DNA from: an uncultured Mycoplasmatota bacterium
Lineage (GTDB): Bacteria; Bacillota_I; Bacilli_A; RF39; UBA660
Direction: 5' to 3'
DNA: 64,000 nucleotides
Assembly (NCBI GenBank): GCA_900550255.1
Contig: URQZ01000004.1
Location: 19,527-83,526, forward strand
Shown piece after piece: positions 51,825-60,814 of the stretch. The notes beneath the pieces are model-generated. The model was not told the origin of the DNA. It made no database searches and worked only from the letters and a program-made list of their open reading frames with translations. The number at the start of each line of letters is the position of its first letter. Position 1 is the stretch's first letter. A program made the position numbers and the translations under genes.

Positions 51825-53403
51825 TCCTTTTATATTTTTTGGCTATCATCTCAGCCATTTTAATCCCATCCATAGCCGAAGTCGTAATTCCTCCTGCATA
51901 TCCTGCGCCTTCACCACATGGATAAATGCCCAAAATATTAGAATTGTATTCTTCATTACGAATTATTTTAACCGGTGATGAAGTACGACTCTCAACGCCA
52001 GCCAAAATTGCATCATCACTACCAAATCCTTTTATTTTTGTATCAAAATAAGCAATTCCTTCCTTTAATGAATCAGATATGTAACTAGGAAAAATATCAT
52101 TTAAATTAGCAAATGTATAATTTCCCTTAAAAACTGGTTTTATACTCTTAAATTCTTTTGATACTTTATTGTTACAAAAATCTTTATATAGTTGAATGGG
52201 AATTTTACCTTGACCAATCTTATATGCTTTTTCTTCTAAAGTACGTTGAAATTTAATTCCGTCTAAAGCATTAGGCCCAAAATCTTTTGGTGATATGGTA
52301 ACAATAATTGCACTATTAGCATTACTACTATCCCTTTTATAATTACTCATTCCATTAATAGCTAAACGATTATGTTCAGAAGATGCATCAACAACATATC
52401 CACCTGGGCACATACAAAAAGAATAAACACCTCTTGTACCTGCTTTATATGTTAATTTATAACTTGCAGGTTCTAACATATCACTAAAATTACCATACTG
52501 GGATTTATTAATTAGTTCTTGAGAATGTTGGATTCTAATTCCTACAGCAAAAGGTTTAGACGTCATTTCAAGATTATTTTTATATAACATTTCAAAAGTA
52601 TCACGAGCACTATGTCCAATGGCAAGAACAAGAACATCACAATTAATTATTTCTTGATTATTTACTTCAATAGACTCAAGTTTATTATTACTAAAAATGA
52701 TATTAGTAAGCTTAGTATCATATCTAAATTCTCCACCATTTTTTATTATTTCATTTCTAATATTTATAATTACATCCCTTAAAATATCAGTACCTATATG
52801 CGGTTTATTTACATACATTATTTCTTTAGGTGCGCCATGTTTTACAAAAATTTCAAATACTTTTTTCATTCTAAATTCTTTATCTTTAACAAGCGTATTA
52901 AGTTTTCCATCAGAAAAAGTTCCTGCTCCACCTTCACCAAATTGTACATTAGAATTAAGATCAAGTTTACCTGTTTTCCAAAATTCTTCTATCGATTTTA
53001 CCCTTTCTTCTACTTTTTTACCACGTTCAATTATGATTGGTTTATATCCATACTGAGCTAAAAGGTATGCTGTAAAAAGGCCTGCTGGCCCACTTCCAAC
53101 TACTATTGGGCGGTTATTTAGTTTTTCTTTTCCACAAGCATTAAAATGATATTTTTCAATTGGTGATTCAAAAACATCTTTGGATATGTTTTTTTTCAAA
53201 ATGTTTTTTTCATTTTCGATTTCAGCATCTACTTCATATATGTAGCAAATATTATTCTTTCTTCTAGCATCTAATGATTGTTTATTAATTTTTATCGTTT
53301 TTATAGCACTATCTTTTATTTTTAATTTATGAGCTATATATTTTTTTATTTCATTTAGATTATTTTTAGTTATTTCTACTTTTATTTGTCTTATTCTAAT
53401 CAT
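51817..53403 (-). CDS. FAD-dependent dehydrogenase-like protein (COG2509 type)
   Basis: A 528-residue flavoprotein. An N-terminal domain of about 95 residues with a ferredoxin-like fold (RIRQIKVEITKNNLNEIKKYIAHKL) precedes a FAD-binding Rossmann motif VVGSGPAGLFTAYLLAQYG. FGEGGAGTFSDGKLNT is a diagnostic block of this family. Later blocks include RGVYSFCMCPGGYVVDASSEH and GYAGGITTSAMDGIKMAE. No reaction is established. The start at ATG 53403 has GGGTG. It overlaps the preceding HI0933-type gene by eight bases, implying a shared operon. Confidence 0.82.
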   Translation of the reverse strand: MIRIRQIKVEITKNNLNEIKKYIAHKLKIKDSAIKTIKINKQSLDARRKNNICYIYEVDAEIENEKNILKKNISKDVFESPIEKYHFNACGKEKLNNRPIVVGSGPAGLFTAYLLAQYGYKPIIIERGKKVEERVKSIEEFWKTGKLDLNSNVQFGEGGAGTFSDGKLNTLVKDKEFRMKKVFEIFVKHGAPKEIMYVNKPHIGTDILRDVIINIRNEIIKNGGEFRYDTKLTNIIFSNNKLESIEVNNQEIINCDVLVLAIGHSARDTFEMLYKNNLEMTSKPFAVGIRIQHSQELINKSQYGNFSDMLEPASYKLTYKAGTRGVYSFCMCPGGYVVDASSEHNRLAINGMSNYKRDSSNANSAIIVTISPKDFGPNALDGIKFQRTLEEKAYKIGQGKIPIQLYKDFCNNKVSKEFKSIKPVFKGNYTFANLNDIFPSYISDSLKEGIAYFDTKIKGFGSDDAILAGVESRTSSPVKIIRNEEYNSNILGIYPCGEGAGYAGGITTSAMDGIKMAEMIAKKYKRID

Positions 53404-54625
53404 TATTTTCACCCTTTATACTTCTACCTGCCAACATACCACTAATCCAAGCAAAGCCTAAATTATATCCACCACAATCTCCATCAACATCTAAAATTTC
53501 CCCTGTTAAGTACAATCCTTTTATTTTTTTTGTTTCAAATGTTTTTATATTTATCTCATCTAATGACACTCCTCCACTACAAACTTGAGCACTATCAAAT
53601 GATTTAGTGTCAGTGATTTTTAATTTAAAACGATAAAGGTTATTGATCAATTTTTTCTTTTGAATTTGTGTTAGTTCATTTAGGTTTAGGTTATTATTTA
53701 TTTTGGCTTCTTTTAATAAAACAGATACTAATTTATAATTTAGAACGCCTTCTAAAAGTTGTGAAATAGTTCTGTTTTTAACGATTTTATTTCTTTTTAG
53801 AAGAAAGTTTAAAACTTCTTCTTCATTTTTAAGCCATGGCAAAAAATTGATTTTAACACTAACTTTATGTTTTAGGCTTAAATATTTAGAAGCATATCTA
53901 CTTAAGTTAAATACACATATTCCACTTATTCCATAGTTAGTTAATTGAATTTCTCCTAATTCTTTTTTGATAAAATTATCATTTTCATATATTGATATAT
54001 CTACTTCTGTTCTAATTCCATTCCAATTTTTAAAGTATTTTTCTTCACCTTTTAATTGAACTAGCGAAGGTAGAACTGGTGTTACTAAAAGTCCAAGTTT
54101 TTCAACTAAAAAATATCCATTACCATCAGATCCAGTTTTTGGAATAGCTTTTGATCCGGTTGCAATAACAACTTTATCTGCAAGCATTTTTCCTTTGTTG
54201 GTTTTAACAATGAAATTATTTTTATATTCTATGTCACTTACAAAACAATCAGTAATTATTTTTATTCCATTTAGTTTTGCTTGTAATAATAAAGCATATT
54301 CAACACTTACAGCTTGGTTAGAAAAAGGATAATAATAACCTTCTTTAATTTTCGGAATTATTCCAATTTGATCAAAAAAAGATAAGACATCCTTTTGATT
54401 TTTAGGTGTTATTATTTTTTCTAATTCTTCTTGTTTATTTGAATTATAATGATTTATTTGTTGATCTTCATTCCAATAATTACATCGACCATTACCTGTC
54501 ATTAATAGTTTTTTACAACAACTGTTATTTCTCTCTAAAACAACGACTTCATTATTTTTACTAGTCGCATGAATAGCTGTCATTATTCCCGAAGCTCCTC
54601 CACCAATTATAATAACCTTTTGCAT
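53396..54625 (-). CDS. HI0933/BaiN-type flavoprotein
   Basis: A 409-residue FAD-binding protein of the HI0933-like (BaiN/YhiN) family, putative NAD(P)/FAD-dependent oxidoreductases. The Rossmann start is VIIIGGGASGIMTAIHA, then KKLLMTGNGRCNYWNE, VIATGSKAIPKTGSDGNGY, and the C-terminal YLTGEILDVDGDCGGYNLGFAWISG. All family blocks are intact. Some members act on bile-acid intermediates, others on rRNA-related processes; none can be assigned here. It is the first gene of a two-flavoprotein operon. Confidence 0.85.
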   Translation of the reverse strand: MQKVIIIGGGASGIMTAIHATSKNNEVVVLERNNSCCKKLLMTGNGRCNYWNEDQQINHYNSNKQEELEKIITPKNQKDVLSFFDQIGIIPKIKEGYYYPFSNQAVSVEYALLLQAKLNGIKIITDCFVSDIEYKNNFIVKTNKGKMLADKVVIATGSKAIPKTGSDGNGYFLVEKLGLLVTPVLPSLVQLKGEEKYFKNWNGIRTEVDISIYENDNFIKKELGEIQLTNYGISGICVFNLSRYASKYLSLKHKVSVKINFLPWLKNEEEVLNFLLKRNKIVKNRTISQLLEGVLNYKLVSVLLKEAKINNNLNLNELTQIQKKKLINNLYRFKLKITDTKSFDSAQVCSGGVSLDEINIKTFETKKIKGLYLTGEILDVDGDCGGYNLGFAWISGMLAGRSIKGENND

Positions 54626-54663
54626 AGTTTCACCTCTTTTTTATTATACCATGGACAATGTTA

Positions 54664-54694
54664 AAAAGAAAAACTACATACTTGTAGTTTATAA
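54664..54694 (-). terminator. Intrinsic terminator of the Rpn-type gene
   Basis: AAACTACA-AG-TATGTAGTTTTTCTTTTT on the minus strand. Confidence 0.7.
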
Positions 54695-55573
54695 ATTATT
54701 TAACTGTTCTATTGATAAACCTGTAGCTTCTACTATTTGTTCCTTTGATAGTCCCATTTTGATTAATTTTTGTGCAGTTTGAATTTGAGCCTCATTTTTT
54801 CCTTGTTCTATCCCCTTTTTTATTCCTTTTTTCATTCCTTCTTCAGTGCCAACTTTTGTTGCATAAAGTAATTTGGTATTCCATACTTTTCTTTCAACTT
54901 CTTCTGCATCATACAATCCTACTATATTTTCATCTTGACTTAACTCTTCCAAAGTTCTTACAGCTTTTTTCATAACATTATCATCTCCTGTTATCTTATA
55001 TGCCTCTTTTGCATCATCAAACAAAAATATTTCACATAATTTTTCTAAACGACTTAATTTTTCTTTATTATAACATTTTTCTTTTAGGTATGGTAGGCTT
55101 ATATGATAACTTTCATAATTTTCTGTTTCTAATTCTAATGTTTCATCTTCTTTGATTGTAAATCTATATAAAAGTTTGTCTCCCTTATATTTTTTATAAT
55201 TATCTATATTTATTTGAATTATTTTTTTACCATCTATATAATTTTCACCTTTATTAAATCTATCACCGAGCATTCTAAATAGATAACTATTGTTTTTTTC
55301 AATTATTCCTTCATAATAACTGGCATTCATTTCTAAATTAATTAATTGTTTAGCAATACCAATTATAATATCACATTTATATCTTTTACTATTTTTATTT
55401 ATTATTGGTAATTCTATATTTTCAAACACAGCTTTTTTTATTATTTCTTCTTTTGGTATCCCTGTTATTAAATTGATAAATTCCGCTGTATACTCAATTG
55501 TATTTTCATTCATGAAGAAGTTTTTAAAAATTACATCACTCGTTAAATTTAACAACTTAGTTTTCTCATGCAT
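54689..55573 (-). CDS. Rpn-type PD-(D/E)XK nuclease / putative transposase
   Basis: A 294-residue protein of the recombination-promoting nuclease (Rpn, PF12784-like) family. It starts LLNLTSDVIFKNFFMNENT. The nuclease core is RYKCDIIIGIAKQLINLEMNASYYEG with the Asp and Glu-X-Asn of the PD-(D/E)XK fold (the Lys position reads as Asn). The C-terminus has the Gly-Lys rich repeat GTEEGMKKGIKKGIEQGKNEAQ and a short HTH-like IKMGLSKEQIVEATGLSIEQL, both typical. Family members are mobile DNA nucleases with high copy variation; no terminal repeats are visible here, so this is a single gene, not an insertion sequence. Confidence 0.85.
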   Translation of the reverse strand: MHEKTKLLNLTSDVIFKNFFMNENTIEYTAEFINLITGIPKEEIIKKAVFENIELPIINKNSKRYKCDIIIGIAKQLINLEMNASYYEGIIEKNNSYLFRMLGDRFNKGENYIDGKKIIQINIDNYKKYKGDKLLYRFTIKEDETLELETENYESYHISLPYLKEKCYNKEKLSRLEKLCEIFLFDDAKEAYKITGDDNVMKKAVRTLEELSQDENIVGLYDAEEVERKVWNTKLLYATKVGTEEGMKKGIKKGIEQGKNEAQIQTAQKLIKMGLSKEQIVEATGLSIEQLNNL

Positions 55574-55629
55574 ATCATATCACCTCACTATTATTATTTA
55601 AGGTTATTAAGCACTTTTCCTTTTTCCAA

Positions 55630-55662
55630 TAATAAAAAAGATGGTTTATTTCCATCTTTCAA
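55630..55662 (-). terminator. Intrinsic terminator of the herA-like gene
   Basis: AAAGATGG-AAATAAA-CCATCTTTTTTATT on the minus strand, overlapping the stop. Confidence 0.8.
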
Positions 55663-57403
55663 ATACATCACAATTACTACTTTGTGGTTCTGGATTTGGT
55701 TTATCCATCTTTACAACCATAGGGACTTTAAAAGCTTTACCAAAAGCAACGCAAGTACCAGGTTGTAAACTTTTTTGTTTTTCAACTATTTCAGCATTAA
55801 TATTTGGTAACATTTTTTTAATATAATCCAAGTCTCTTGGATGATTCATTTTAAATATCAAGAAATTACTACATTGAGAAATAACGGTTTCTGATATTTC
55901 AACGGGTCTTTGTGAAATAAGATTAAATACTAATCCATATTTTCTTCCTTCCTTAGCAACTCTATCAAAAATGTTATACCCGATCAAATAGCTATCATTA
56001 TCATTTTGAACATATCTATGAGCTTCTTCAAGTAAAATATGAAATGGAATAGAAGCTCTTACTTTAAGTTTTTTAGTAAATTCAAACAACATTCTTGTAT
56101 ATATTTTAGTCATTACTTTAGCAATTGTATCATCAATATCCTCTAAATTAAAATTGATAATTTGCGCTTTTTTATTATTTGGACAACTTACTAAACTTGA
56201 AATATAATTATCCAAATTTATATAGTTATCATAGGAGAAAAATCTAGCATTTTCACTTATTGCAAGTGAATGCAACCTTACTTTAATTGTAATAGCATCA
56301 GCATATGTTTTCTCATTACGTAAAAGTCCTTCTGAAATTAAAGTGAAGCTTAAAGCTTTCTCTAAATCATCTAACGTGAAATAATTATTTTCAGATGATT
56401 CATACTTATCTAATGAATCATCAATATAATTAGAAATATATTCTGTAACTAAAATTCCATCTGTAAATGATCCATCTTTATCAATTGTAAAACATTCCCT
56501 AAACTTTCTTGTATAACCGATTCCTTGAACTGGTGCTTCAGAGTTAAATTGTGGCGTTGAACAAGTTGTAAAAATAGATAAAATATCATTTCTTTTACTT
56601 GAAGGTGTTTGATTTGAATATAAAATTGACATAATAGCTCTAGCTATTAAATGGTTTTTATATTTTAATGCCATTTCTCCTGACTCTGAGAAAATTTTAA
56701 CTAACTTCATCATTCGCTCGATAATTGGAATTTGTGAATGCTCAGTTGCTCCAAGTAAAAGAGTCATATCATCTAAAGTTAAAAGCCAAAGGGGAATTTG
56801 AACTTGTGATCCTTCCGTGTCATACTTATTCGTTGTATAGTATTTAAAATTTAGATTAGGATTTATTTTTTCTATTCCCTTAAATGCATTATGATATTCT
56901 CCATAAGCATCAAAAATAAAGAAATTAGCACGGTATGGAACCATTTTAGGATTAGAAAAAACATTCTGCATCAAACGAGCAAGTCCATATGATTTACCAC
57001 TTCCCGTATTACCAAAAATAGCCATGTGGTTACTAAAGAAATCATTTATATCGATATAAACAGGAAAATTATATAATGGCGATTTTCCAAGATAAAAATT
57101 ACTTTCCTTGTCTTCTCCTACTAAGAGCATTAATTCTTCTTTTGTTATAACTCTTATCTTTGAATTTAAACTTGGTTTAGCTATAACACCACCTAAAAAG
57201 TTATTTCCTACAAACTCTCCTAAAAAATGAACTTTTAATAAATCATCCTGAATATCCTCAATTTCACCAACAATTCTTCTATTACCACCGTTTTCATTAT
57301 CTTCAAAAATAATATGTAGATTCATAAGATTTGTTGTTAATGTTTCCTGGTTTATTTTAACATGAGCTATATTATCACTTATGTATACAATCTTTCCAAA
57401 CAT
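55646..57403 (-). CDS. HerA-like DNA translocase ATPase
   Basis: A 585-residue hexameric-type ATPase of the HerA/FtsK superfamily (DUF87). N-terminal HAS-barrel (about 1-90), Walker A FGNTGSGKSYGLARL near 130-140, Walker B HILLEEAHRYVQ near 485, and an arginine-finger region in NLISQRPVEISETVISQC. The typical nuclease partner NurA is not in the window. Unexpectedly it follows ylxM and ftsY with a 15-bp gap in what looks like one operon. It may move DNA in repair or chromosome processing; a defence role is possible but has no support from its neighbours. Confidence 0.85.
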   Translation of the reverse strand: MFGKIVYISDNIAHVKINQETLTTNLMNLHIIFEDNENGGNRRIVGEIEDIQDDLLKVHFLGEFVGNNFLGGVIAKPSLNSKIRVITKEELMLLVGEDKESNFYLGKSPLYNFPVYIDINDFFSNHMAIFGNTGSGKSYGLARLMQNVFSNPKMVPYRANFFIFDAYGEYHNAFKGIEKINPNLNFKYYTTNKYDTEGSQVQIPLWLLTLDDMTLLLGATEHSQIPIIERMMKLVKIFSESGEMALKYKNHLIARAIMSILYSNQTPSSKRNDILSIFTTCSTPQFNSEAPVQGIGYTRKFRECFTIDKDGSFTDGILVTEYISNYIDDSLDKYESSENNYFTLDDLEKALSFTLISEGLLRNEKTYADAITIKVRLHSLAISENARFFSYDNYINLDNYISSLVSCPNNKKAQIINFNLEDIDDTIAKVMTKIYTRMLFEFTKKLKVRASIPFHILLEEAHRYVQNDNDSYLIGYNIFDRVAKEGRKYGLVFNLISQRPVEISETVISQCSNFLIFKMNHPRDLDYIKKMLPNINAEIVEKQKSLQPGTCVAFGKAFKVPMVVKMDKPNPEPQSSNCDVFERWK

Positions 57404-57418
57404 GTAATTACCCCTTTT

Positions 57419-57712
57419 CTATAATAATTCTAATATTTCTTCTTTTATTTCTTTTTCACTAATTAATTTAGTTAATTCTTCTATTCTTTTATGTTTTTTA
57501 TAAATTTCTAAACATTGCTCATAATGTTTTAATTTTTCTTCTACTTCTTTTAATTGCTTATGAACAGCATTACGACTTACTTCATAATTTTCACTTATTT
57601 CTAAAAGCGTTAAGTTGTTGAAATAGTATTCTTCAAAATAATCTTTTTGTTTTTGAGTTAATAAATCTCCGTAATAATCATAAAGATTTATTAAATATAA
57701 TCTCTCATCCAT
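57419..57712 (-). CDS. ylxM: YlxM/p13-type SRP-associated protein
   Basis: A 97-residue HTH protein of the UPF0122 family that interacts with the SRP. It begins LYLINLYDYYGDLLTQKQKDYFEEYYFNNLTLLEISENYEVSRNAVHKQLK, a sigma-70 region 4-like helix-turn-helix. YlxM normally precedes ffh in one operon. Here it is with ftsY, while ffh is 31 kb away. The ATG overlaps the stop of the preceding small membrane protein gene (TAATG). Confidence 0.92.
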   Translation of the reverse strand: MDERLYLINLYDYYGDLLTQKQKDYFEEYYFNNLTLLEISENYEVSRNAVHKQLKEVEEKLKHYEQCLEIYKKHKRIEELTKLISEKEIKEEILELL

Positions 57713-57975
57713 TATTTAATATACCCAATAAAGGAAATAGCAAATGAAACTATACCAACAATAAGATATATCAAAGTAAAATATTTTCTTTTAAAAGATA
57801 CATGATTATTAAAAGCCATAGCTAATAATAAAAGACCAACAAGCATTCCAACAATTGTCGCAAATGATGATATGTTTGATATTAAATATAATAATACAAA
57901 CATAATTAATGCAATTGTTAAGATTATTTGTACAAGTATTCCTGCATCCTTATATTTTTCTTCCCTATTTACCAT
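57712..57975 (-). CDS. Small three-helix membrane protein between ftsY and ylxM
   Basis: An 87-residue membrane protein with three hydrophobic helices (GILVQIILTIALIMFVLLYL, FATIVGMLVGLLLLAMAF, FTLIYLIVGIVSFAISFIGY). No family was recognised. The ATG overlaps the ftsY stop, and its own stop overlaps the ylxM start, both as TAATG, so it is translationally coupled within the SRP-receptor operon. A function in membrane targeting is only suggested by this position. Confidence 0.75.
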   Translation of the reverse strand: MVNREEKYKDAGILVQIILTIALIMFVLLYLISNISSFATIVGMLVGLLLLAMAFNNHVSFKRKYFTLIYLIVGIVSFAISFIGYIK

Positions 57976-58952
57976 TATTCTTCACTCCATTCTTTAAATA
58001 ATCCATATATATAATTTTCAATATCAAATACTCTTAAATCTGTTTCTTTTTCACCAAGTCCAACAAATTTAACAGGTATTCCTACACTATCTTTAATAGC
58101 TAAAACAATTCCACCTTTAGCAGTTCCATCTAATTTTGTTAAAACGATTCCTGTTATATCCGTTATTTCTTTAAAACTTTTGGCTTGACTTATTCCATTT
58201 TGACCTGTTGTGGCATCTATAACAAGTAATGTTTCATGAGGTGCGCCATCTATTATTTTACCAATTACTTTATTAATTTTTTCTAGTTCATTCATAAGAT
58301 TAGTCTTATTTTGTAATCTTCCAGCTGTATCTATGAATACAACGTCATAATTTTCTTTTTTAGCCTTTTCTAAGCCATCATATACAACACTTGCTGGGTC
58401 TTTTGCTTCTTTATAGACAACATCAATTCCAAGACGATTTCCCCATTCATTTAGTTGTTCTGTTGCTCCTGCCCTAAATGTATCACCAGCAATCATTAAA
58501 ACTTTTTTACCTTCATTTTTCAATTTATATGATAATTTTCCTATGGTTGTTGTTTTTCCAACACCGTTTACACCAACCATAAGAATAACAGTTGGTCCTT
58601 CTTTTGCATAATTAATTTTGTTTACAATAATATCATTTTGAACATATATAATAAACATCTCATCAACAATAATTTCTTTTAAATCAGAAGCACTTGTAAT
58701 ATTTTCACGTTTAACGCGTTTTTTCAATTTAGAAACAAAATCCATAACCGTATTAACACCAATATCAGCGGTTATTAAAATGTCTTCTAATTCTTCAAAA
58801 TATTCATCATCAATTTTATTATGTTTAAGAGTTAGCAAATTAAGTTTTGAAGTAAATTCTTTTCTTGTTTTTTCTAAGCCTCTGTCATATAAATTTAATT
58901 CTTCTTTGTTTTCTTTTTTTATCAATGTTTTAAATTTATCGAATATTCCCAT
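57975..58952 (-). CDS. ftsY: Signal recognition particle receptor FtsY
   Basis: SRP receptor GTPase, 325 residues, NG-domain form without the long acidic A domain. N domain (about 20-95), G domain with GVNGVGKTTTIGKL near 130-140, DTFRAGATEQLNEW, DTAGRLQNKTNLMNELEK, TKLDGTAKGGI, and the C-terminal FVGLGEKETDLRVFDIENYIYGLF. The amphipathic N-terminal MGIFDKFKTLIKKE serves membrane attachment. It begins the ftsY-DUF-ylxM-herA operon. Confidence 0.96.
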   Translation of the reverse strand: MGIFDKFKTLIKKENKEELNLYDRGLEKTRKEFTSKLNLLTLKHNKIDDEYFEELEDILITADIGVNTVMDFVSKLKKRVKRENITSASDLKEIIVDEMFIIYVQNDIIVNKINYAKEGPTVILMVGVNGVGKTTTIGKLSYKLKNEGKKVLMIAGDTFRAGATEQLNEWGNRLGIDVVYKEAKDPASVVYDGLEKAKKENYDVVFIDTAGRLQNKTNLMNELEKINKVIGKIIDGAPHETLLVIDATTGQNGISQAKSFKEITDITGIVLTKLDGTAKGGIVLAIKDSVGIPVKFVGLGEKETDLRVFDIENYIYGLFKEWSEE

Positions 58953-59065
58953 TGGCTACCCTCCATATACTACATTTTAGCACATTAATTAAATAATTAA
59001 AATAGATTTTATATAAATTTTATTTGTTATATTCTAGAGTGATTAATCTAATTAATGTTTAAAAC

Positions 59066-59094
59066 TAGACAAAATTTTAAAAAAAGTGTATAAT
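59066..59094 (+). promoter_or_regulatory. Sigma-A promoter of the RNase J gene
   Basis: TAGACA at 59066-59071, 17 bp, TATAAT at 59089-59094. Confidence 0.65.
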
Positions 59095-59134
59095 CTAGTA
59101 GTCGAACAAGCAAATAAAAGAAAGGAGATTTATT

Positions 59135-60814
59135 TTGAAATTTTTTGAAAATAATAATGATACAAAAATATTTGCTTTAGGAGGTCTAGGAGAAGTCGGA
59201 AAAAATATGTATTGTGTAATGCATAACAATGAAATAGTTATTACGGATGCAGGAATGCTTATTCCTGAAGGTGATCTTATGGGAGTTGATTATGTTATTC
59301 CTGATTTCACTTTTTTAAAGAAAAACGAAAGTAAAATAAAAGGCTTATTCATTACACACGGACATGAGGATCATATTGGTGGAATTCCTTTTTTACTTCA
59401 AACGGTTAATATTCCATTTATATATGCTCCAAATCAAGCTGCTGGTTTAATTAGAAAAAAACTTGCAGATCGTAATATTACATATAAAAATTTAATTGTA
59501 TATAATGAACAAACTAAGGTAAAATTTAAATATATAACGGTAGAATTTTTTAGAACAACACACTCAATACCAGATTCACACGGAATTTGTATTACAACTC
59601 CTAACGGAACAGTTGTTACAACAGGAGATTTTAAATTTGATTTAACGCCAATTGGACCAATGGCAAACTTACATAAAATGGCTGCTATTGGAAAAAGAGG
59701 AGTTACGTTACTTTTAAGTGATAGTACAAATGCTTTAAATGAAGGTATGAGTATGAGTGAATCAAAAGTAGATAATGCTTTATCTGAAATATTTAAAGTT
59801 CAAAAAGGACGTATTATTATAGCTACTTTTGCTTCAAATATTTATCGCTTAAAACATATAGTTGATACATGTAAAAGAAATGGTAGAAAAATTGCAACTT
59901 TCGGAAGAAGTATGGAAAATAATATTGAAATTTCCATCGAAGGTGGTTACATAAAAAACAAAGAAATATTTGTAACCCCTGAAGAGGCTAATAAATTACC
60001 ACCTAGTAAAGTATGTTTACTATGTACAGGAAGCCAAGGAGAGCCACTTGCAGCTTTATCTAGAATTGCAAATGGATCACATCGTCAAATTAAATTACAA
60101 TCTGATGATGTTGTTATTTTCTCTTCATCAGCTATTCCTGGTAATGCATTAAGTATATCTAGAACGATAAATAAATTATATTTAAAAGGTGTTAGCGTAT
60201 ATACTAATACTCTTCTTAGTGATATTCATACTTCTGGTCACGGTAGTGAAGAAGAATTAAAATTAATGATTCGACTTATAAAACCTAAATATTTTATGCC
60301 ATTCCATGGTGAATATCGTATGCTTAAACGTCATGCTGATATTGGTGTATTATGTGGCATTCCTAAAGAAAATACTTTTGTTCTAGGTAACGGAGATATG
60401 TTATCAATGTACAAAGGAAAAGTAAAAAGAGCTGGTTCTATTCCAGCTGAAGATGTTTATGTTGATGGTAATCGTATTGGTGATATTGGTGCCGCAGTTA
60501 TTAAAGATCGTAAAATCATGTCTAATGATGGAATCATTGTTGTAATTGCTAATATCGATATCAATAAAAAACAAATCCTTGGACATATTAATATTACAAC
60601 TAGAGGATTTGTTCAAGTTAATGAAAACGAAGAGTTATTAAAAGAATTAGAACAAGTTAGTAGACGAGCAATTAATAGTAAATTAAATGGTCCTATTAAT
60701 TATTCTGATATTAAAAACGAAATTATAACTAACCTATCATCATATACATATGAAAAAACAGGAAGAAAACCAATTATTCTACCTGTTATTATGGATATTA
60801 AGAAAAATTCTTAA
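59135..60814 (+). CDS. rnjA: Ribonuclease J
   Basis: 5'-3' exonuclease and endonuclease for mRNA decay and rRNA processing, metallo-beta-lactamase/beta-CASP family. 559 residues. It starts with TTG (59135), supported by AAAGGAG at 59120-59126 with 8-base spacing, and continues FALGGLGEVGKNMY. The zinc motif is HGHEDHIGG near 72-80, with RTTHSIPDSHGI, TTGDFKFD and the beta-CASP segment ending PFHGEYRMLKRHADIG. The C-terminal domain is full length. It convergently overlaps the kinase gene by 17 bp. Confidence 0.94.
   Translation: MKFFENNNDTKIFALGGLGEVGKNMYCVMHNNEIVITDAGMLIPEGDLMGVDYVIPDFTFLKKNESKIKGLFITHGHEDHIGGIPFLLQTVNIPFIYAPNQAAGLIRKKLADRNITYKNLIVYNEQTKVKFKYITVEFFRTTHSIPDSHGICITTPNGTVVTTGDFKFDLTPIGPMANLHKMAAIGKRGVTLLLSDSTNALNEGMSMSESKVDNALSEIFKVQKGRIIIATFASNIYRLKHIVDTCKRNGRKIATFGRSMENNIEISIEGGYIKNKEIFVTPEEANKLPPSKVCLLCTGSQGEPLAALSRIANGSHRQIKLQSDDVVIFSSSAIPGNALSISRTINKLYLKGVSVYTNTLLSDIHTSGHGSEEELKLMIRLIKPKYFMPFHGEYRMLKRHADIGVLCGIPKENTFVLGNGDMLSMYKGKVKRAGSIPAEDVYVDGNRIGDIGAAVIKDRKIMSNDGIIVVIANIDINKKQILGHINITTRGFVQVNENEELLKELEQVSRRAINSKLNGPINYSDIKNEIITNLSSYTYEKTGRKPIILPVIMDIKKNS

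Noticed and set aside
54689..55573. Rpn-type gene as part of an insertion sequence
   Set aside because: No inverted terminal repeats or target-site duplication seen on either side; it is reported only as a gene.
59100..59106. AGTCGAA downstream of the RNase J -10 as a Spo0A box
   Set aside because: Single imperfect heptamer at a position downstream of the start site; too weak.
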